Shown in pieces: positions 1-11,716 of a DNA stretch of 64,000 nucleotides (the stretch's first letter is position 1; each line of letters starts with the position of its first letter). The DNA lies in NCBI GenBank assembly GCA_047967505.1, contig CM106541.1; one strand, written 5' to 3'. The notes under the pieces were generated by a model, which worked only from the letters and a program-made list of their open reading frames with translations, ran no database searches and was not told the DNA's origin. The stretch is from Dipteris shenzhenensis. Its lineage: Eukaryota; Polypodiophyta; Polypodiopsida; Gleicheniales. The position numbers were made by a program, and so were the translations under genes.

Positions 1-578
1 TTTCTAAATGGGCTCTCCTAACATTTTCTCTCTCCCTACCTTCTATATGCTTATAACTTTAAATTTTATTCATTAAACTTAATTTCCCTTGCAATCTTTG
101 GAAATGCTTCACTTCTAGTGATCATACAAACTTTGCACTCATAATTTTTATAACTTGCTTTGTAAGACATATGTTAAGTGTTTATTTTTATTGTGACTCC
201 GATAACAAGGGAGGGGTGTTTATGACACATGCCTTCCCAACTAAGGTTTAACTCATTCTCACCACGTTTTTCTTATTGGATGGTGATAGGTAGGCAGACT
301 CCCCTCTTCAATAAAAGTGATGCTGCCAATGACTTATCAAACCTCTACTGCTCCTATTTCCTCTTTCTTTATAGAAAAAATTGTTCACCCTCTAGTATTG
401 CTACTTCATTCGTAGTGGATGATTATTTTTAAGCTTATTTATTAAACATTTCTCATTCTTGCTCTAAATTGTCTTCTCTTCACTATGGAAAGGGGTGTTG
501 CAAATGTCTTCTACACACACACGCTTTCCTCTCCAACTTTGGACAGTTGCACATAGGACCTTAAAGTTGGGTTTTTGA
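1..578. other. No gene seen
   Basis: This AT- and pyrimidine-rich stretch has only short open frames broken by stops. I see no recognisable protein motif, LTR terminus or RNA gene in it. Confidence 0.5.
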
Positions 579-1106
579 CTCCCTTATCTAGCTTGGTTCT
601 CCTTTTTTCTCCCTTCTTTTCATAAACATTCTTGGGATGTCTCGCTCCAGTCAAAGACCCTCAACAACCCACTCCCTGCTCCCGCTCCCGCTTCTCAAGC
701 GGTACTCTCTTGCTTCCAGGTTTTTGAGTTCTTTTCTTTTATTAGGACTCACGATCTCAACGCGCTTGCAAAAAACTTCCCTTTACTCATCAAAACCCTA
801 TCCTTCAATGATTGGTTTAAACTTATGAAATTCTCCCACACTGAAATTGACGGCGCTCTGGTAAGACTTCAAAGAGTCACTTCTAATCTCTTTGCAATTG
901 ACCTCAGTGATACTACTGCTCTTAATGAGTATCACTCCATCATCCCCGTCCTTACCAACGACATACTCATCCTCAACGATGCTTTCCCCCTCCACCTCGC
1001 TGTTGGCCTTGCCCCTCCCAATAGCACCTTTTACTCCTTGATTCCTTCGAGACCCTCTCCCAGTTGCACTCCCATCCTCCTCAACCCCTTGAAGGAAAGG
1101 AACTGA
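579..1106 (+). other. Unassigned open frame (about 175 codons, no start)
   Basis: A single plus-strand frame stays open from just after a TGA at 576-578 to a stop at 1104-1106, although the first ATG is only at 825. The implied protein starts with a Pro/Ala-rich stretch (around 665-700), followed by amphipathic helical sequence with FFSFIRTHDLNALAKNF and DWFKLMKFSHTEIDGALVRL. The codon pattern looks protein-like, but I do not recognise a family. It could be the worn 5' protein of a LINE, a gag-like relic, or chance. Further protein-like sequence (KIWCLDNLSFLTPFT) follows in another frame near 1175-1215, which would fit a frameshifted pseudogene. Confidence 0.25.
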
Positions 1107-1404
1107 AGAACCTTGCTTCATGTGTACTCTTCTCCCTTCCAGACACATCAAAATGAAGGCCCCTTTGCTTGACCACAAAATTTGGTGCCTTGATAATCTC
1201 AGCTTCCTTACCCCTTTCACCATCCAGTCTCTCACCTTCATTAGTGCAATAAAGAACATTCAAGGGGGCCTAGCCCTTCTTTCTGGGCCCTAGTGTGTGT
1301 GTTCTTTGTCCTTTCTCCCCCTCTCTCAGTTTGCTTTGTTTCCCAGAAGAAATCTGCTGCTACTCCCGATCAAATTCAAAATCTATCTTCAGTGATTATT
1401 TACT

Positions 1405-1492
1405 AGGCCCGCTAACTCAGTATAGTAGCAATGTGCCCTAGCCAAACCCCCAAATAACCTGCAATGCAGTGAGAAGGACACCATTACTACAC
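1405..1492 (+). repeat. Short direct repeat, copy 1
   Basis: This copy runs from AGGCCCGCTAACTCAG to CCATTACTACAC and shares most of its bases, including GCCAAACCCCCAA and AATGCAGTGAG, with 3335-3430, about 1.9 kb away in the same orientation. The pair could be the ends of a worn element or dispersed copies of one repeat. No coding sequence between them identifies the element. Confidence 0.6.
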
Positions 1493-3176
1493 CTCTCTTT
1501 GCCCAGGCACACCCACATAGAAGTCCCCTCTCCCTAATGGACTGACAAGAGCTGCCTAACTTCAACCACCACTATCAGCTCTTGGATGTCAAAACAAAAC
1601 CAGTGAGCTGGAGTAATTATTGAGCATGTGAAGAAGCTTTGGGTCCTTCATGGAACTTGCCTCCTTGCCAAGTAGCCTTCGTGGATGCATTATCTCATCC
1701 GCAACTCCACAAGTAGCCTGGTTCTTAGCCTCTTTTGATGACAAGGTTGGCTACTTCGTGCTACTCCATGGGATTGCTCCCGAACCAACGGTACAACTTT
1801 TCTCTGTTGAAGAGCTCCTTGTACTTGGAAAGTTGGATCTCCTCTCAAACCAAAGTCACTCCAACCTTGAGGCTTCACTCCCATTCTATCATCTCAAGAA
1901 AGCCACAAGTCACTTAGATGAGTACCTCTAAGAGAAGAGAGAATAAGGAGTTTGTAGATCCCGTCATCAACCGCCCATTCCCATTCTATCTGGCTTGTCA
2001 TTTTCCCTACTGAATGTTGCATGCTTCGAGGTAAGATGGGACAACAAAAGTGATGGCCATATCCTCCAAAGAAACCTCCTTCACTTCTTGAAGAGCCCGT
2101 GCTTGTAGCTTGTTGATATGCTCCCACATGGTTGCCGACTTCGCGGGGTTCAAGAGTCGCATCTATACTTCCAAGGATACACACTTCATTGGGGACACCT
2201 ATTATAGAGTGATGACAAATGCTCGGAAATACTTCTAGCCAGCATCATGTGCTTCACATGGCTGATCAAGTGAGGATACAATAGAGGAAATGAACAGACA
2301 GACTCCCGATCCCACAACTAGGCCAAAGTCTCCCTCTCCTTCCGCCCGAGGGTGCCAATGTCCTCTTCCCCTGGATCCGTGGTTACAACTCCAACAAAAA
2401 CAAAATCAGCCAAATCGTATGACTGCAACAGTGCTTCCATCATCACCCTCCATACTCTGTAATTATTTCTGCCCAATCGACAGTCTATCCAAGACGTGGG
2501 TAAAATGGGGATCCAGCCATCTCTCGCGGACTTGCCGTCTCAGGGGGGAAAGCTTGCTCTTGTGAAAGGGGGGGTAGGTGGGAAAGAAGAGAAGCTAGGA
2601 TGGGTGGGAACAAAGAGAAGAGAGGGTGGATTGGAAAGAAGAGAAAGAAGAGGCTTCTCCAAATACGCCTCCTTCAACAGAACTCCTCCCACGCTGTCCA
2701 TGCATGCAAAGAGGCCTTCTTCAGAAGGTCACTTTCTTCCAGAGCTGTCCATGCCTTCAGAATGCCTCCTTGAGTGATTCTCCATCTTCCCAAACTGCCC
2801 ACGCCTGTACCAAACAGCAGCAACCTCCTACTGCCCCCTGCTTACTCCTGGATCAGACTTTACACAAGCTTGTGCTTCAATACCATGTCAAAGTGCAGTG
2901 GAATATGCAAACAGACAGAGAGCAGATCTGCGAATAGAAAGACAGCAGAATGCGACTAGGGAGAGAATATACTGCGCAAGTATTTCAGGAAAACCTCTGC
3001 TTGTATTGCTGAGAAAAACCTCCAATGAATGTGAATGATCCCAAGGCTGAAACCGCGCCTGGGAATATTCCAAACTGTGGTAAGAAACCGCCCCTCGCTC
3101 TCGTGACAAACACTTGTTGAACTGCCCCACCAATTAATAGAATAGAAAAGGGCCAAGTGCCCTACTTATAGGGGGT

Positions 3177-3253
3177 AGACCAGGTCTGGTTGGCTGACCC
3201 AACCTGGTCTGGCCAAGTAAAGTCAGGTCGGCTTCCCCCGACCCTGGTCAGGG
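3177..3253. repeat. Cluster of short inverted repeats
   Basis: Three dyads with exact arms lie within 77 bp: AGACCAGGT/ACCTGGTCT (9-bp arms, 3177-3185 and 3202-3210), GGTCGG/CCGACC (3226-3231 and 3238-3243) and CCCTG/CAGGG (3242-3246 and 3249-3253). They lie just beyond a CTTATAGGGG sequence and resemble the dyads near TATA-like boxes of the LTRs at 50.9 and 55.6 kb. Confidence 0.6.
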
Positions 3254-3334
3254 GTACCTTCTGGTCCCACTGTTTACTAGCCTGGCTGTAGCCTTTTTAC
3301 CAGGCCTAAACCAGCCTTGTACCAAGCCTAAACC

Positions 3335-3430
3335 AGGCCCACTAACTCAACTGTTGACTCTGACAATGTGCGCTGGCCAAACCCCCAACTAATTTGCATA
3401 ATGCAGTGAGTAGGGACACCATTAGTACAC
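3335..3430 (+). repeat. Short direct repeat, copy 2
   Basis: This is the partner of 1405-1492. It carries the same order of blocks (AGGCCCACTAACTCAA, GCCAAACCCCCAACTAA, ATGCAGTGAGTAGGGACACC) with several small indels. By eye about four fifths of positions agree. Confidence 0.6.
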
Positions 3431-3472
3431 GCTACACCTATCTCTAGGCGGACCTAAGCCACGTCTTGGCTC

Positions 3473-5067
3473 TTATATGCTCACTTTTATTGCCTTGACC
3501 TCCTCATGGTCCTCTTGCATGTGAGCACTTGCATAGATGTTAGACATCAGAACATAAGCAGCAGCATCCTTTTCATTCAATTGTACTGCATGCTCAAAGG
3601 CTTGCACTCCAAGCTCCACAGAATCCCACTTTTGACAAGCTCCCACACAATTAGGTTGGAAAGGCATTGTCTTCACCATCATTATCGCCTCATCTAGTTG
3701 GCCTGCACGGCCAAGGAGATCAACCATGCAAATGTAGTGTTCAATAGTTGGAATGATGCCATAATTTTTGCTCATAGCCTCAAAGTACTTCTGACCCTTA
3801 TCTACAAGACCTGCATATGTGCATACAGTAAGAACACCAAGGAACGTGAGTCCATTTGGCTTTATGCCTTCTCTCATTCTTTCAAGCATATCAAATACAA
3901 TTTTGCTCTCTCCTACTACGAGTGAAGTCCATGAGATTACATCTTGAACTGGCAGCTTATTAAACACTTCCCATGCTTTTGCAAGCAAGCCACATTTGAC
4001 ATACATGTCAACTAAGGTGTTGCCAACAAAAGGATCTCTTTCCAATTCCTGTCTGCTAATCTCAGCATGTATTTTTTTGCCCTCGACTATGGCTTCTAAT
4101 CTGCCACAAGCTTTCAAGCTGCAAACAAAACTGAGAGCATTTGGAGAAACCCCCTCTAGTAGCATCTGTTTGAAACAGTCCAGTGCTTCCTCACCGAGTC
4201 CTTGTTCAGCATATCCTGCAATTAGTGCCGTCCACGACCCCACCTCTCGAACTGGCAGCTTGTCAAACACTTCATGTGCCATTGCAAGCCAGCCACATTT
4301 GGCATACATGTCGACCAAAGTGCTACTGACAAAAGGATCGCTTTGTAACTCCTGTCTGCAAGTTTCAGCATGTATTTCTCGACCCCTGTCTATGGCTTGC
4401 ATGCTGGCACAAGCTTTCAAGCTGCAACCAAATGTCACAGCATCCAGAGACAGAACTTCCAATTGCATCTGTTCAAAACAATTCAATGCTTCCTCACCAA
4501 ACCCTTGTTTAGCAGATCCTAAAATTAGTATGTTCCACGATACTACAGGTCGAACTGGCAGCTTGTCAAGCACTTCCTGTGCTTTTGCAAGCGAGCCACA
4601 TTTCGCATACATGTCAACCAAGGTACTCCTAATAAAAGGATGTGTCTCCAATTCCTGTCTGGCAATTTCTGCATGTATTTCTTGGCCCTTGTCTACGGCT
4701 CCTAGGCTGCCACAAGCTTTCAAGCTACAAACAAATGTGACAGCATTTGGAGGGATGCCCCCCTGTTTCATCTCTTCAAAACAATTCAGTGCTTCCTCAC
4801 CAGGCCCGTGTTCAGCATATCCTGCAATTAGTGCAGTCCATGATACTGTATCTTGAATTGGTAGCTTGTCAAACACTTCCCTTGCATTTGCAAGTGAACC
4901 ACATTTGGCATACATGTCAATCAAGGTGTTGCAAACATAAGGCTCTGTTTCCAATTCCTGTCTGGCTATCTCAGCATGCATTTCTCGAGCCATATCCATG
5001 GCTCCTATGCTACCACAACCTTTCAAGCTGCAAAGAAATGTGACAACATTCAGAGAGGCCATCCAGT
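3473..5067 (-). pseudogene. PPR protein, 3' part (E-class), split by Copia-1
   Basis: This frame of about 529 codons is the C-terminal part of a PLS-class pentatricopeptide-repeat protein. That family binds organellar RNA one base per repeat, usually for editing or processing in plastids or mitochondria. Four similar blocks are visible, each with NTL(I/V)DMYAKCGSLA, EVFDKLPV, VSWTALIAGYAE and CSLKACGS. They are followed by an L2/S2-like segment (HYICMVDLLGRAGQLDEA) and an E-like tail (YVLMSNIYA) ending at TAA (3473-3475). There is no DYW domain. The E region looks internally shortened at MPFQPNCVGACQKW, where relatives carry about ten more residues. The apparent Met at 5062 is not the real start: the upstream repeats lie at 10324-11164, beyond the inserted copia element. 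With the break, an upstream in-frame stop and a frame change at the junction, this is a pseudogene. Confidence 0.9.
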
Positions 5068-5419
5068 TGTGAAGATAGTGGGAGAGAAGGAAGGAGTCTC
5101 ACTTGCGGCTTTCTCACATACACAATGGGGGAATACACACAAAGGTGGAGGCTGAAAACGGTTTTCCTCTTCTTAGTTGTGAAAGCCAAAAGAACTCTAG
5201 TACAAAGAAATAGAAGAACCCTATATGTGGGTCTCAAACCAAACTCAGCTAACTAAGGTGGCATACTAACTGAGCCACGAACTAGAGTACATAAGGATAG
5301 TTATCATCCAGCTATTATTCATGGGCGGTGTACCAACTGCATCTGCAGCTAACAAGTCGGTGACATAAATGCACAACGGTCACCCTGGCATATCATGAGT
5401 GGAGCTCGATATCTCAACA
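5068..5419 (-). repeat. Copia-1 3' LTR
   Basis: This LTR of about 352 bp begins (minus strand) with TGTTGAGATATCGAGC right after the polypurine tract and ends in CTTCACA at the PPR junction. Its first part, about 160 bp (5258-5419), is nearly identical to 10164-10323. The remaining 190 bp (5068-5257) has no counterpart next to the other copy. Confidence 0.8.
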
Positions 5420-7186
5420 CTCCCCCTCGAGCTCAATCCCAATTCCTGCACACCAAGCAGGTCTCTGAACTTGCGCAGCTTCTCTGCGCCCAATGCCTTC
5501 GTGAATATGTTAGCTACCTGATCCTCTCTGCTGACATAAACTAGATCAATAAGACCTAGTAAAACCTTCTCCGGCACATAGTGATAATGCACCTCAATGT
5601 GCTCTGGTCTAGCATGATAGACTGGGTTATTTGCCAAGTCTATACTGCTCATGTTGTCACAATAAATGACAACTGGCCCATCTGATGCATATCATAAAGT
5701 AGCTTATGCAACCAAGCTACCTCACATGCAGCCATAGCTGCACCCCTGTACTCAGCCTCTGTGCTCGACAAGGCAACTGTAGGCTGTTTCTTGCTGCTCC
5801 AAGTGACTGTAGCACTTCCAAACGAGAACACATATCCACTAGTAGATCATCTATCAGAAATACTACCAGCCCAATCAGCATCAGTGTATCCATGCAACTG
5901 TATCTAAACCCCAGTCTCATAAAATAGTCCATACTGCAATGTGGACTTCACATACCTGAGTATGCGTCTAGCCGCATCCAAATGTGGTTTCCTTGGAGCC
6001 TGCATAAACTGACTTACCAATCCAACAGCATAGCTCAAATCTGGCCTGGTAATAGTCATATAAATCAAACTTCCTACTATGCGCCTGTACATAGTAGGAT
6101 CTTCCAGAAGCTCACCTGCATCTGCGCTCAGCTTCACATTCTGCTCCAAAGGAACTGAAATAGGCTTACAGCCTGTCATCCCATATTTGGACACCATGTC
6201 TAATCCATACTGCCTCTGCAAGAGCCGTATCCTACTTGGTGATCTGATCATCTCAATGCCCAAGAAATAACGCAACTCTCCCAAATCCTTCATCTCAAAC
6301 TTTTGCTTCAATAGCATTTTCACATGAAGGATATCGTCATCACTATCACTTGTGATGATCAAAAAATCGACATAAATGACAAGCAGCATAATACCTTTCT
6401 CTGTTTTTTTCACATAAAGTGAGAAATCTGCCTTGGAAATCTGAAAGCCAATAGTGACAAGATACTGTCCTATCTTGTCAGACCATGCAGGTGCTTGCTT
6501 CAAGCCATACAAGGCTTTCTTCAACCTGCAAACAGAACAGCATGAACATAACCTGGTGGCTGCTCCATAAAGACCTCTTCTTGCAAATCACCATGCAAGA
6601 AGGCATTCTTTACATCCATCTGATGTAAAGACCATCCTTTTGATGCATCCATAGCAATGACTGCTCTTACGGTTGCCATCCTTGCAACCGGACTAAATGT
6701 TTATTCATAATCAATGCCATATGTCTGTGCATACCCCTTGACAACTAATCTTGCCTTGTATCTGTTCACAGAACCATCTACATTGTGCTTCACCTTATAA
6801 ACCCACTTACAGCCAATTGCATTCTTGTCTTTAGGCAAAGGCTCCAATTTCCATGTAGCATTTGCTTCCAAGGCATCCATGGCTTTCTCCCATTTTTCTT
6901 TTCCCATGGCTTGCTCAAAAGAAGTGGGTTCTGGTTCCTGTATCACTTTGACCATATAGGCATCGTGAATGGCTGTAAATCCATCATATTTCAGCCTATC
7001 CACAGGATACCTAGCTCTGGTAGACCTGTGCAAAATAGGCTCACTTCTAGGTGCTCTCAAAACATCCCTGGTTTTCCTTACTCCATGTGTAACAACAAAA
7101 GGAATACCCAACTCATCATCAATGCTTTGTTTTGAGCCACTGGATTCACCATCCACATAAGAGTGACCTGCATTCACATCAAACAT
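5380..7186 (-). pseudogene. Copia-1 reverse transcriptase and RNase H
   Basis: The frames contain copia RT blocks in order: [25 protein letters not shown] and [11 protein letters not shown] (7186-6701), then [13 protein letters not shown], the palm segment and SLIYMTITRPDLSYAVG (6524-5904). RNase H follows with [16 protein letters not shown] (5831-5649) and a tail ending near 5380. The catalytic YVDD motif reads YVDF (codons near 6365-6380), so a metal-binding aspartate is lost. At least two frame breaks occur, around 6530-6700 and at 5830-5930. The enzyme would copy the element's RNA into DNA in cytoplasmic particles, but it cannot be active as read. Confidence 0.9.
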
Positions 7187-7266
7187 GGGCTGATCTACCT
7201 TCTCTTTTCCTTTTCATGATACCTGCATACCACTATCTGCATTGCTTTGAGGAGATTCTCTTGATC

Positions 7267-8340
7267 TCAATCTGCCTGTCCATGGTGAAGTATGTGAACC
7301 GCTGCTAGAGGACAATGCAGGTCCACTAATATTGATTGCTGCTGTAAATTCTGTGCAGCATTACCATTTTGTGCATCTACATCATCAATCACATTTACTG
7401 GTTTGTACCAGTTGCTCATCTCATCAAAAACAACATCTCTACTCACTCTAAACTTACGAGTAGAAGGGCTATAGCATCTATACCCTTTCTGCTGCAGAGA
7501 ATAACCAATAAAGATGCACTTCTCAGCTTTTGGATCCAACTTGGATCTCAACTCATCTGGCACATGAACATAGGCAATGCAACCAAAAATTTTCAAATGA
7601 GAAATATCTGGTTTCCTACCAGTATGCATCTCCTCTGGCGTCATGCCATGTATTGCTGCAATGGGAGTCCTGTTCATTATGTAAACTGTTGTAGCAACTG
7701 CTTCAACCCAATAATAATCTGGTAGGCCTTTTTCATTTAGCATGGCCCGAGATACCTCTCCAATATGCTTGTTTTTCCTTTCTGCTAGTCCATTTTGCTA
7801 TGGGGTATGACTACATGAATATTGCTGCTTTATGCCATGCTCCTGCAGGAACCTTGCAAACTCATTTGAGAGGTACTCTCCCCCTCCATCTAACCTTAGG
7901 CATTTTATTTGCAGGCCTCTTTATTTTTCAACCATAGCTTTGAAAGCTTTGAAATGCCCAAACATTTCACTTTTCTTTTTCATAAAATACACCCAAACTT
8001 TTCTGCTGTAATCATCAATAAAAGTGACAAAATAATGACAGCCTCCAATAGATGCAGCTTTAGTAGTCCACACATCAGAGTGGATTGATTCCAATGGCTT
8101 GTTACTCTCTTGAACATGTCTAGGAAATGGTTTCCTTACCTGTTTTCCAAATTGACAGACTTCACATACCTTATGCATTTCTGCAACCTTGAATTTAGGC
8201 AATCCTGCAACAATATTTTGGGCCTGCATTGATTTAAGTCGCTGTACATTAACATGACCAATGCGTTTATGCCAGATATCAATATCTGCAACTACACCAG
8301 TCCCATGTGCAAACATTGCTGCACTCAATTCAGGCATGTC
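7267..8340 (-). pseudogene. Copia-1 integrase
   Basis: The zinc-binding start is visible as WHKRIGHVN with CEVCQFGK (8337-7921). The catalytic triad can be read as HSD (in SIHSDVWTTK), LDGGGEY near 7870 and LAERKNK near 7780. A TAG interrupts the segment between the last two motifs, at about 7799, where relatives have Gln. The C-terminal part (7743-7267) has LPDYYWVEAVATTVYIMNRTP and KCIFIGYSLQQKGYRCY. A short fragment of a related integrase lies at 16430-16540. Confidence 0.9.
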
Positions 8341-8402
8341 CGCATCCTACATAAAGATACTGCCCTTCTTCTTTCCTTTTGCTATCAAGCGACCATTATT
8401 TT

Positions 8403-9707
8403 TCATATCCTCAACAAAGCATCCATGAGGATTAAATTTGACTTGCAAGCCCTGCTCAACCATTTGACCAACATAAACCAGGTTCTTGGTGATGTCGGGA
8501 CATGAAATACATCAGACAGGTATTTCTTTTTTCCCATCCTGCATAGACAAAGGAATTTTACCAATCTGCACAATAGGATGTGCAGTATCATCACCAGTCT
8601 CTACAAATCCTAGTCTTTCTATTTTCCTTGCATCCTACATCCATTCTGCATGACCTGTCATGTGGTTTGATGCACCTAAGTCAACATACCACACATCATT
8701 GCTTTCTTCTACACATGTCACAGAATTGGTCATGTGCTGCACCATAAACAGATGCTCATTTCTGTCATCACCCTGTCTACTAGAAGATGCATAATTCCCT
8801 TGCTGGAATTTCCCATTCATGATGTCATTCTGCTTTTTATAGCAGTCTTTAGCCATATGACCGATTTTACCACAATAGTAGCATTCAACATTGTTGTTGC
8901 ATTTTGGCCTCTCTGCCATCCACCACGACCTCTTTGGCTCCCCCTACCTCTAGACTTACCATGTCCTCCTCCACAGGACTGGTTTTCTTGAGTTTGCTGC
9001 ATATTTTGATTTCTACCATGGCCTCCAGATCGGCCTGCTCTACCTCTGCCTCTACCTCTTCCAGCATTTGAGTAGAAGACAATTTCTTTTGAAGTTCCTC
9101 TTCAAGAAGATGCACCACAATTTCTCTGCTCTTCATAAATTAGAAGAGCAAACAACTCCTTAGAATCAGGAAAATTTTTACGAACGGCAATGGATGTCTG
9201 GAACTGTGCATAATCCTTTCCTAGACCATTCAAGGTCACAGAAACTAAATCATCATCTTCCACTGGCGACCCAATGGAAGCAAGTGCACCTGCAATTTTC
9301 TTCACCTTCATGTGGTAGTCATTGATGCTCATATTTTCTCTTTGCACATTGTGCAACTCCTGCTTGTGCTACATTTTCTTAGCTTGCGTATTTGTGCTGT
9401 ACATTTTTGCCAAAGTATCCCATGCCTCCTTTGGCATACTTGCATCCTGAATATGCATAATCATAGAATCTGAAATACTGATAGACAGCCAGTACATAAC
9501 TTTTCTGGCTCTCTCATGCCATCATTTAAATGCCTGCATTTCCTGTTGATTGGGAACATTAGGAAGAACTGGTTCTTCTTCATTTCCTGTAATGAACTCC
9601 CAATAGCCTTTTCCCATAAGGAAATTCATCATTCTAAACTTCCATGCTTGGAAGTTATTCTTGTCAAGCTTTTCAGTGACAATCTGTGAAAGAGAATCAG
9701 ACGCCAT
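8403..9707 (-). pseudogene. Copia-1 gag and protease
   Basis: Gag begins at the ATG at 9707 (MASDSLSQIVTEKLDKNNF) and shows the copia capsid pattern WKFRMMNFLMGKGYW. A TGA follows about 60 codons in, near 9520, and later frames carry the rest (SINDYHMKVKKIAGAL, LLIYEEQR). The nucleocapsid zinc knuckle CYYCGKIGHMAKDC is intact near 8880-8840. The protease site reads DLGASNHMT where the family has DSGA, a change next to the catalytic Asp. Frameshifts separate the gag pieces. Confidence 0.85.
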
Positions 9708-10163
9708 TACAGAACACTGTAAAATATTCTATCACTGCAAAAAACACAGCTTCTGCCTCACAAGGGCAAATTTGCAAAACTGACGAAAGTGGTATTTCAC
9801 CACACAGTCACTTCCTAGTGACGATTTTGCATGAACAGGCAATAAGGATGATTCTGTAACTCCCAATATCTCTGCGCACAGGCATATGATACAATTTCTG
9901 CGGTAAGTTTTCACCGACCTGCAGAGCAGTGGTCACATAACAAAAACAGGGCCTTTTTCTCAGTGCTTGCGGAGAACTTTCGCCTCCAAAACGGGCCTGA
10001 AATGGCCTTGAATCAAAAAAATAAAGTCACCAAGGGCTTTGCCTTACCCGTAGCATATACTGCCCTCTCGCCACACCGCGAAGGGCGTCTCAATCTGAGA
10101 CAATGCACTCTTGCACTTTTCGGCTGTGCTACCTGCAGAGATTTGCTCCCAAACTCGAAAAAG
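9708..10163 (-). other. Copia-1 leader or LTR remainder
   Basis: About 450 bp between the ATG of gag and the recognisable 5' LTR fragment has no open frame of note. It lacks similarity to the R/U5 half of the 3' LTR, and I find no TGGTATCAGAGC-type primer-binding site here. The 5' end of the element therefore appears rearranged. Confidence 0.5.
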
Positions 10164-10323
10164 GGCATACTAACTGAGCCATGAACTAGAGTACATAAGG
10201 ATAGCTGTCATCCAGCTATTATTCATGGGCGGTGTACCAACTGCATCTGTAGCTAACAAGTCGGTGACATAAATGCACAATGGTCACCCTGGCATATCAT
10301 GAGTGGCGCTCGATATCTCAACA
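10164..10323 (-). repeat. Copia-1 5' LTR fragment (U3 part)
   Basis: This piece matches 5258-5419 closely, including ACTAGAGTACATAAGGATAG and TTATTCATGGGCGGTGTACC. Similarity stops abruptly at GGCATACTAAC, so only the U3-side half of the LTR is present here. Confidence 0.85.
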
Positions 10324-11164
10324 CCATTTTCATATGGGTAAAATGATTCAGTGCTTCATCACCAAGCCCGTGTTCAGCATATCCCGCAATTAGTACATTC
10401 CATGAAACTACACTCCGGACTGGCAGCTTGTCAAAAACTTCCTGTGCTTTTGCAATCGATCCACATTTGGCATACATGTCAATCAAGGTGTTGCCAACAA
10501 ACAGATTTCTTTCCAATTCCTGCCTGGCAATCTCAGATTGCATCTCTCGGCATCTTTCTACATCTTTTAGCCTGGCACAAGCCTTCAGCAGGGCCAGTAA
10601 TGTATACTTGCTAGGATGTATAGAGTCCTGCATTTTCTGGTACAAGTTAAAGGCATGCTTCTATTCTCCACATTCAACATGGCCCATGATGAGAGAAGTC
10701 CAACAACACTCATTCCAATCACCAAGCTTGCTAAAAACGTATTGAGCATCACACATGCTTCCACATTCTATGAACATTGGGATGAGATGGTTCTTGAAAG
10801 ATCTATTAGGTTCTAGGCCACTTTCGCACATGTACACGTACAAGCGTTTGGCATACGCTAGAATTTTCTTTTTCCTGCAGTTATGCATGATGCACATGAT
10901 ATTCTCAACCGGAGGCAGCTGGGGCATCTGTTCCAATGAAATGAGTGCCTCCTCTAAGCTCGGCATCTCTAAATTACTGTTCTCTAACAGTATTTGTGCT
11001 TTAGATGCATTCACATGTAGGCCGGCGGTGCAATTGCTGCCACACTCCCCTAACCCTTCCAACAAGCCACGGTCGTGAGTGTTTGGCCGAGCCTCACCAC
11101 TGGACAGTTTGGCCACGCGCCTTCTTTTGCTTGCGAGCTCTTTTTTCTCGCACATGTCTTGCAA
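10324..11164 (-). pseudogene. PPR protein, 5' part, with in-frame stop
   Basis: This is the N-terminal side of the PPR gene whose 3' part lies at 3473-5067. The first open piece (11164-10661) has basic N-terminal sequence, then PPR-like helices (NHLIPMFIECGSMCDAQYVFSKL). A single in-frame TAG at 10661-10663 follows. The frame then continues at once with KHAFNLYQKMQ and a clear repeat (GNTLIDMYAKCGSIAKAQEVFDKLPV, VVSWNVLIAGYAEHGLGDEAL) up to the LTR at 10323. Across the insertion the frames do not join cleanly: one base too many or two too few near 5060. The true N-terminus and any organelle-targeting peptide cannot be fixed, and the ATG at 11164 is only the first Met of the open piece. Confidence 0.85.
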
Positions 11165-11716
11165 CAGTAGCGCTTCCTTGGTAAGATTAGCTTGAAATCG
11201 GGAGGCATCACAACAGAGTCGTCAGAATAGCCCAATAGAGAGACAACCCAACTCGTTGGTGAGTTCCCAACAAAAAGACATCCTAGATACGTATGAGGGT
11301 CGTCTGATTCGCACCCGGTGTGCTCCAAACCTTGTTCAATACTCCATGCATCGTGGTAGCTCATGCATTTAGCTAGTTGAGTTGCATCCAATGTGTTCAC
11401 AAAAAACTTGCAGCAATTTCATTTTCACATGTAACAAGGTGAAAATATTCACCATCACTAGGCCTACCATTAGGGTCTTGATTTCCCCAAGGGCACGGTC
11501 TAGTTGCCTCATAAATAAGATGGGAGGAAAGATTTTTCCATGAGATGTCTCATGGGTGTAAGTGTCTCACACAAAGCCAGCTCTCAAAACAAGTGAGTAC
11601 AAGTATTCGTGAGCACTGCCTTCAAATTGGCTCTGTCAAAGGAAAACAATTCTCAAGATGAATGAATGATTAATTTGCAACACCTGTGATGGAACCCCGT
11701 GTATAGGAAAGTTCAA

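Larger units (their letters stand above)
1107..3472. other. Intergenic, degenerate repeat DNA
   Basis: There is no supported gene here. The interval holds a short direct repeat pair (1405-1492 and 3335-3430), a purine-rich tract around 2565-2655 and a cluster of inverted repeats at 3177-3253. The sequence around 3120-3300, with CTTATAGGGG followed by strings of GGTC/GACC, resembles the LTR promoters at the far end of the window, so part of it is probably a worn LTR. Confidence 0.4.
5068..10323 (-). mobile_element. Ty1/copia retrotransposon Copia-1, inserted in the PPR gene
   Basis: The element reads right to left. It starts with TGTTGAGATATC (complement of 10312-10323) and ends at 5068. It carries gag, protease, integrase, RT and RNase H in copia order, with integrase before RT. 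A polypurine tract (complement of 5420-5430, GAGGGGGAG) directly precedes the 3' LTR. The flanks 5063-5067 (CCAGT) and 10324-10328 (CCATT) agree at 4 of 5 bases, consistent with a worn 5-bp target duplication. PPR coding sequence resumes directly on each side. Several stops and lost catalytic residues make it non-autonomous. Confidence 0.9.

Noticed and set aside
3996-4856. 286-codon plus-strand frame opposite the PPR gene
   Set aside because: It is the antisense shadow of the PPR repeats: its periodic Ser/Cys-rich text mirrors the repeat period, and the minus frame has the real motifs.
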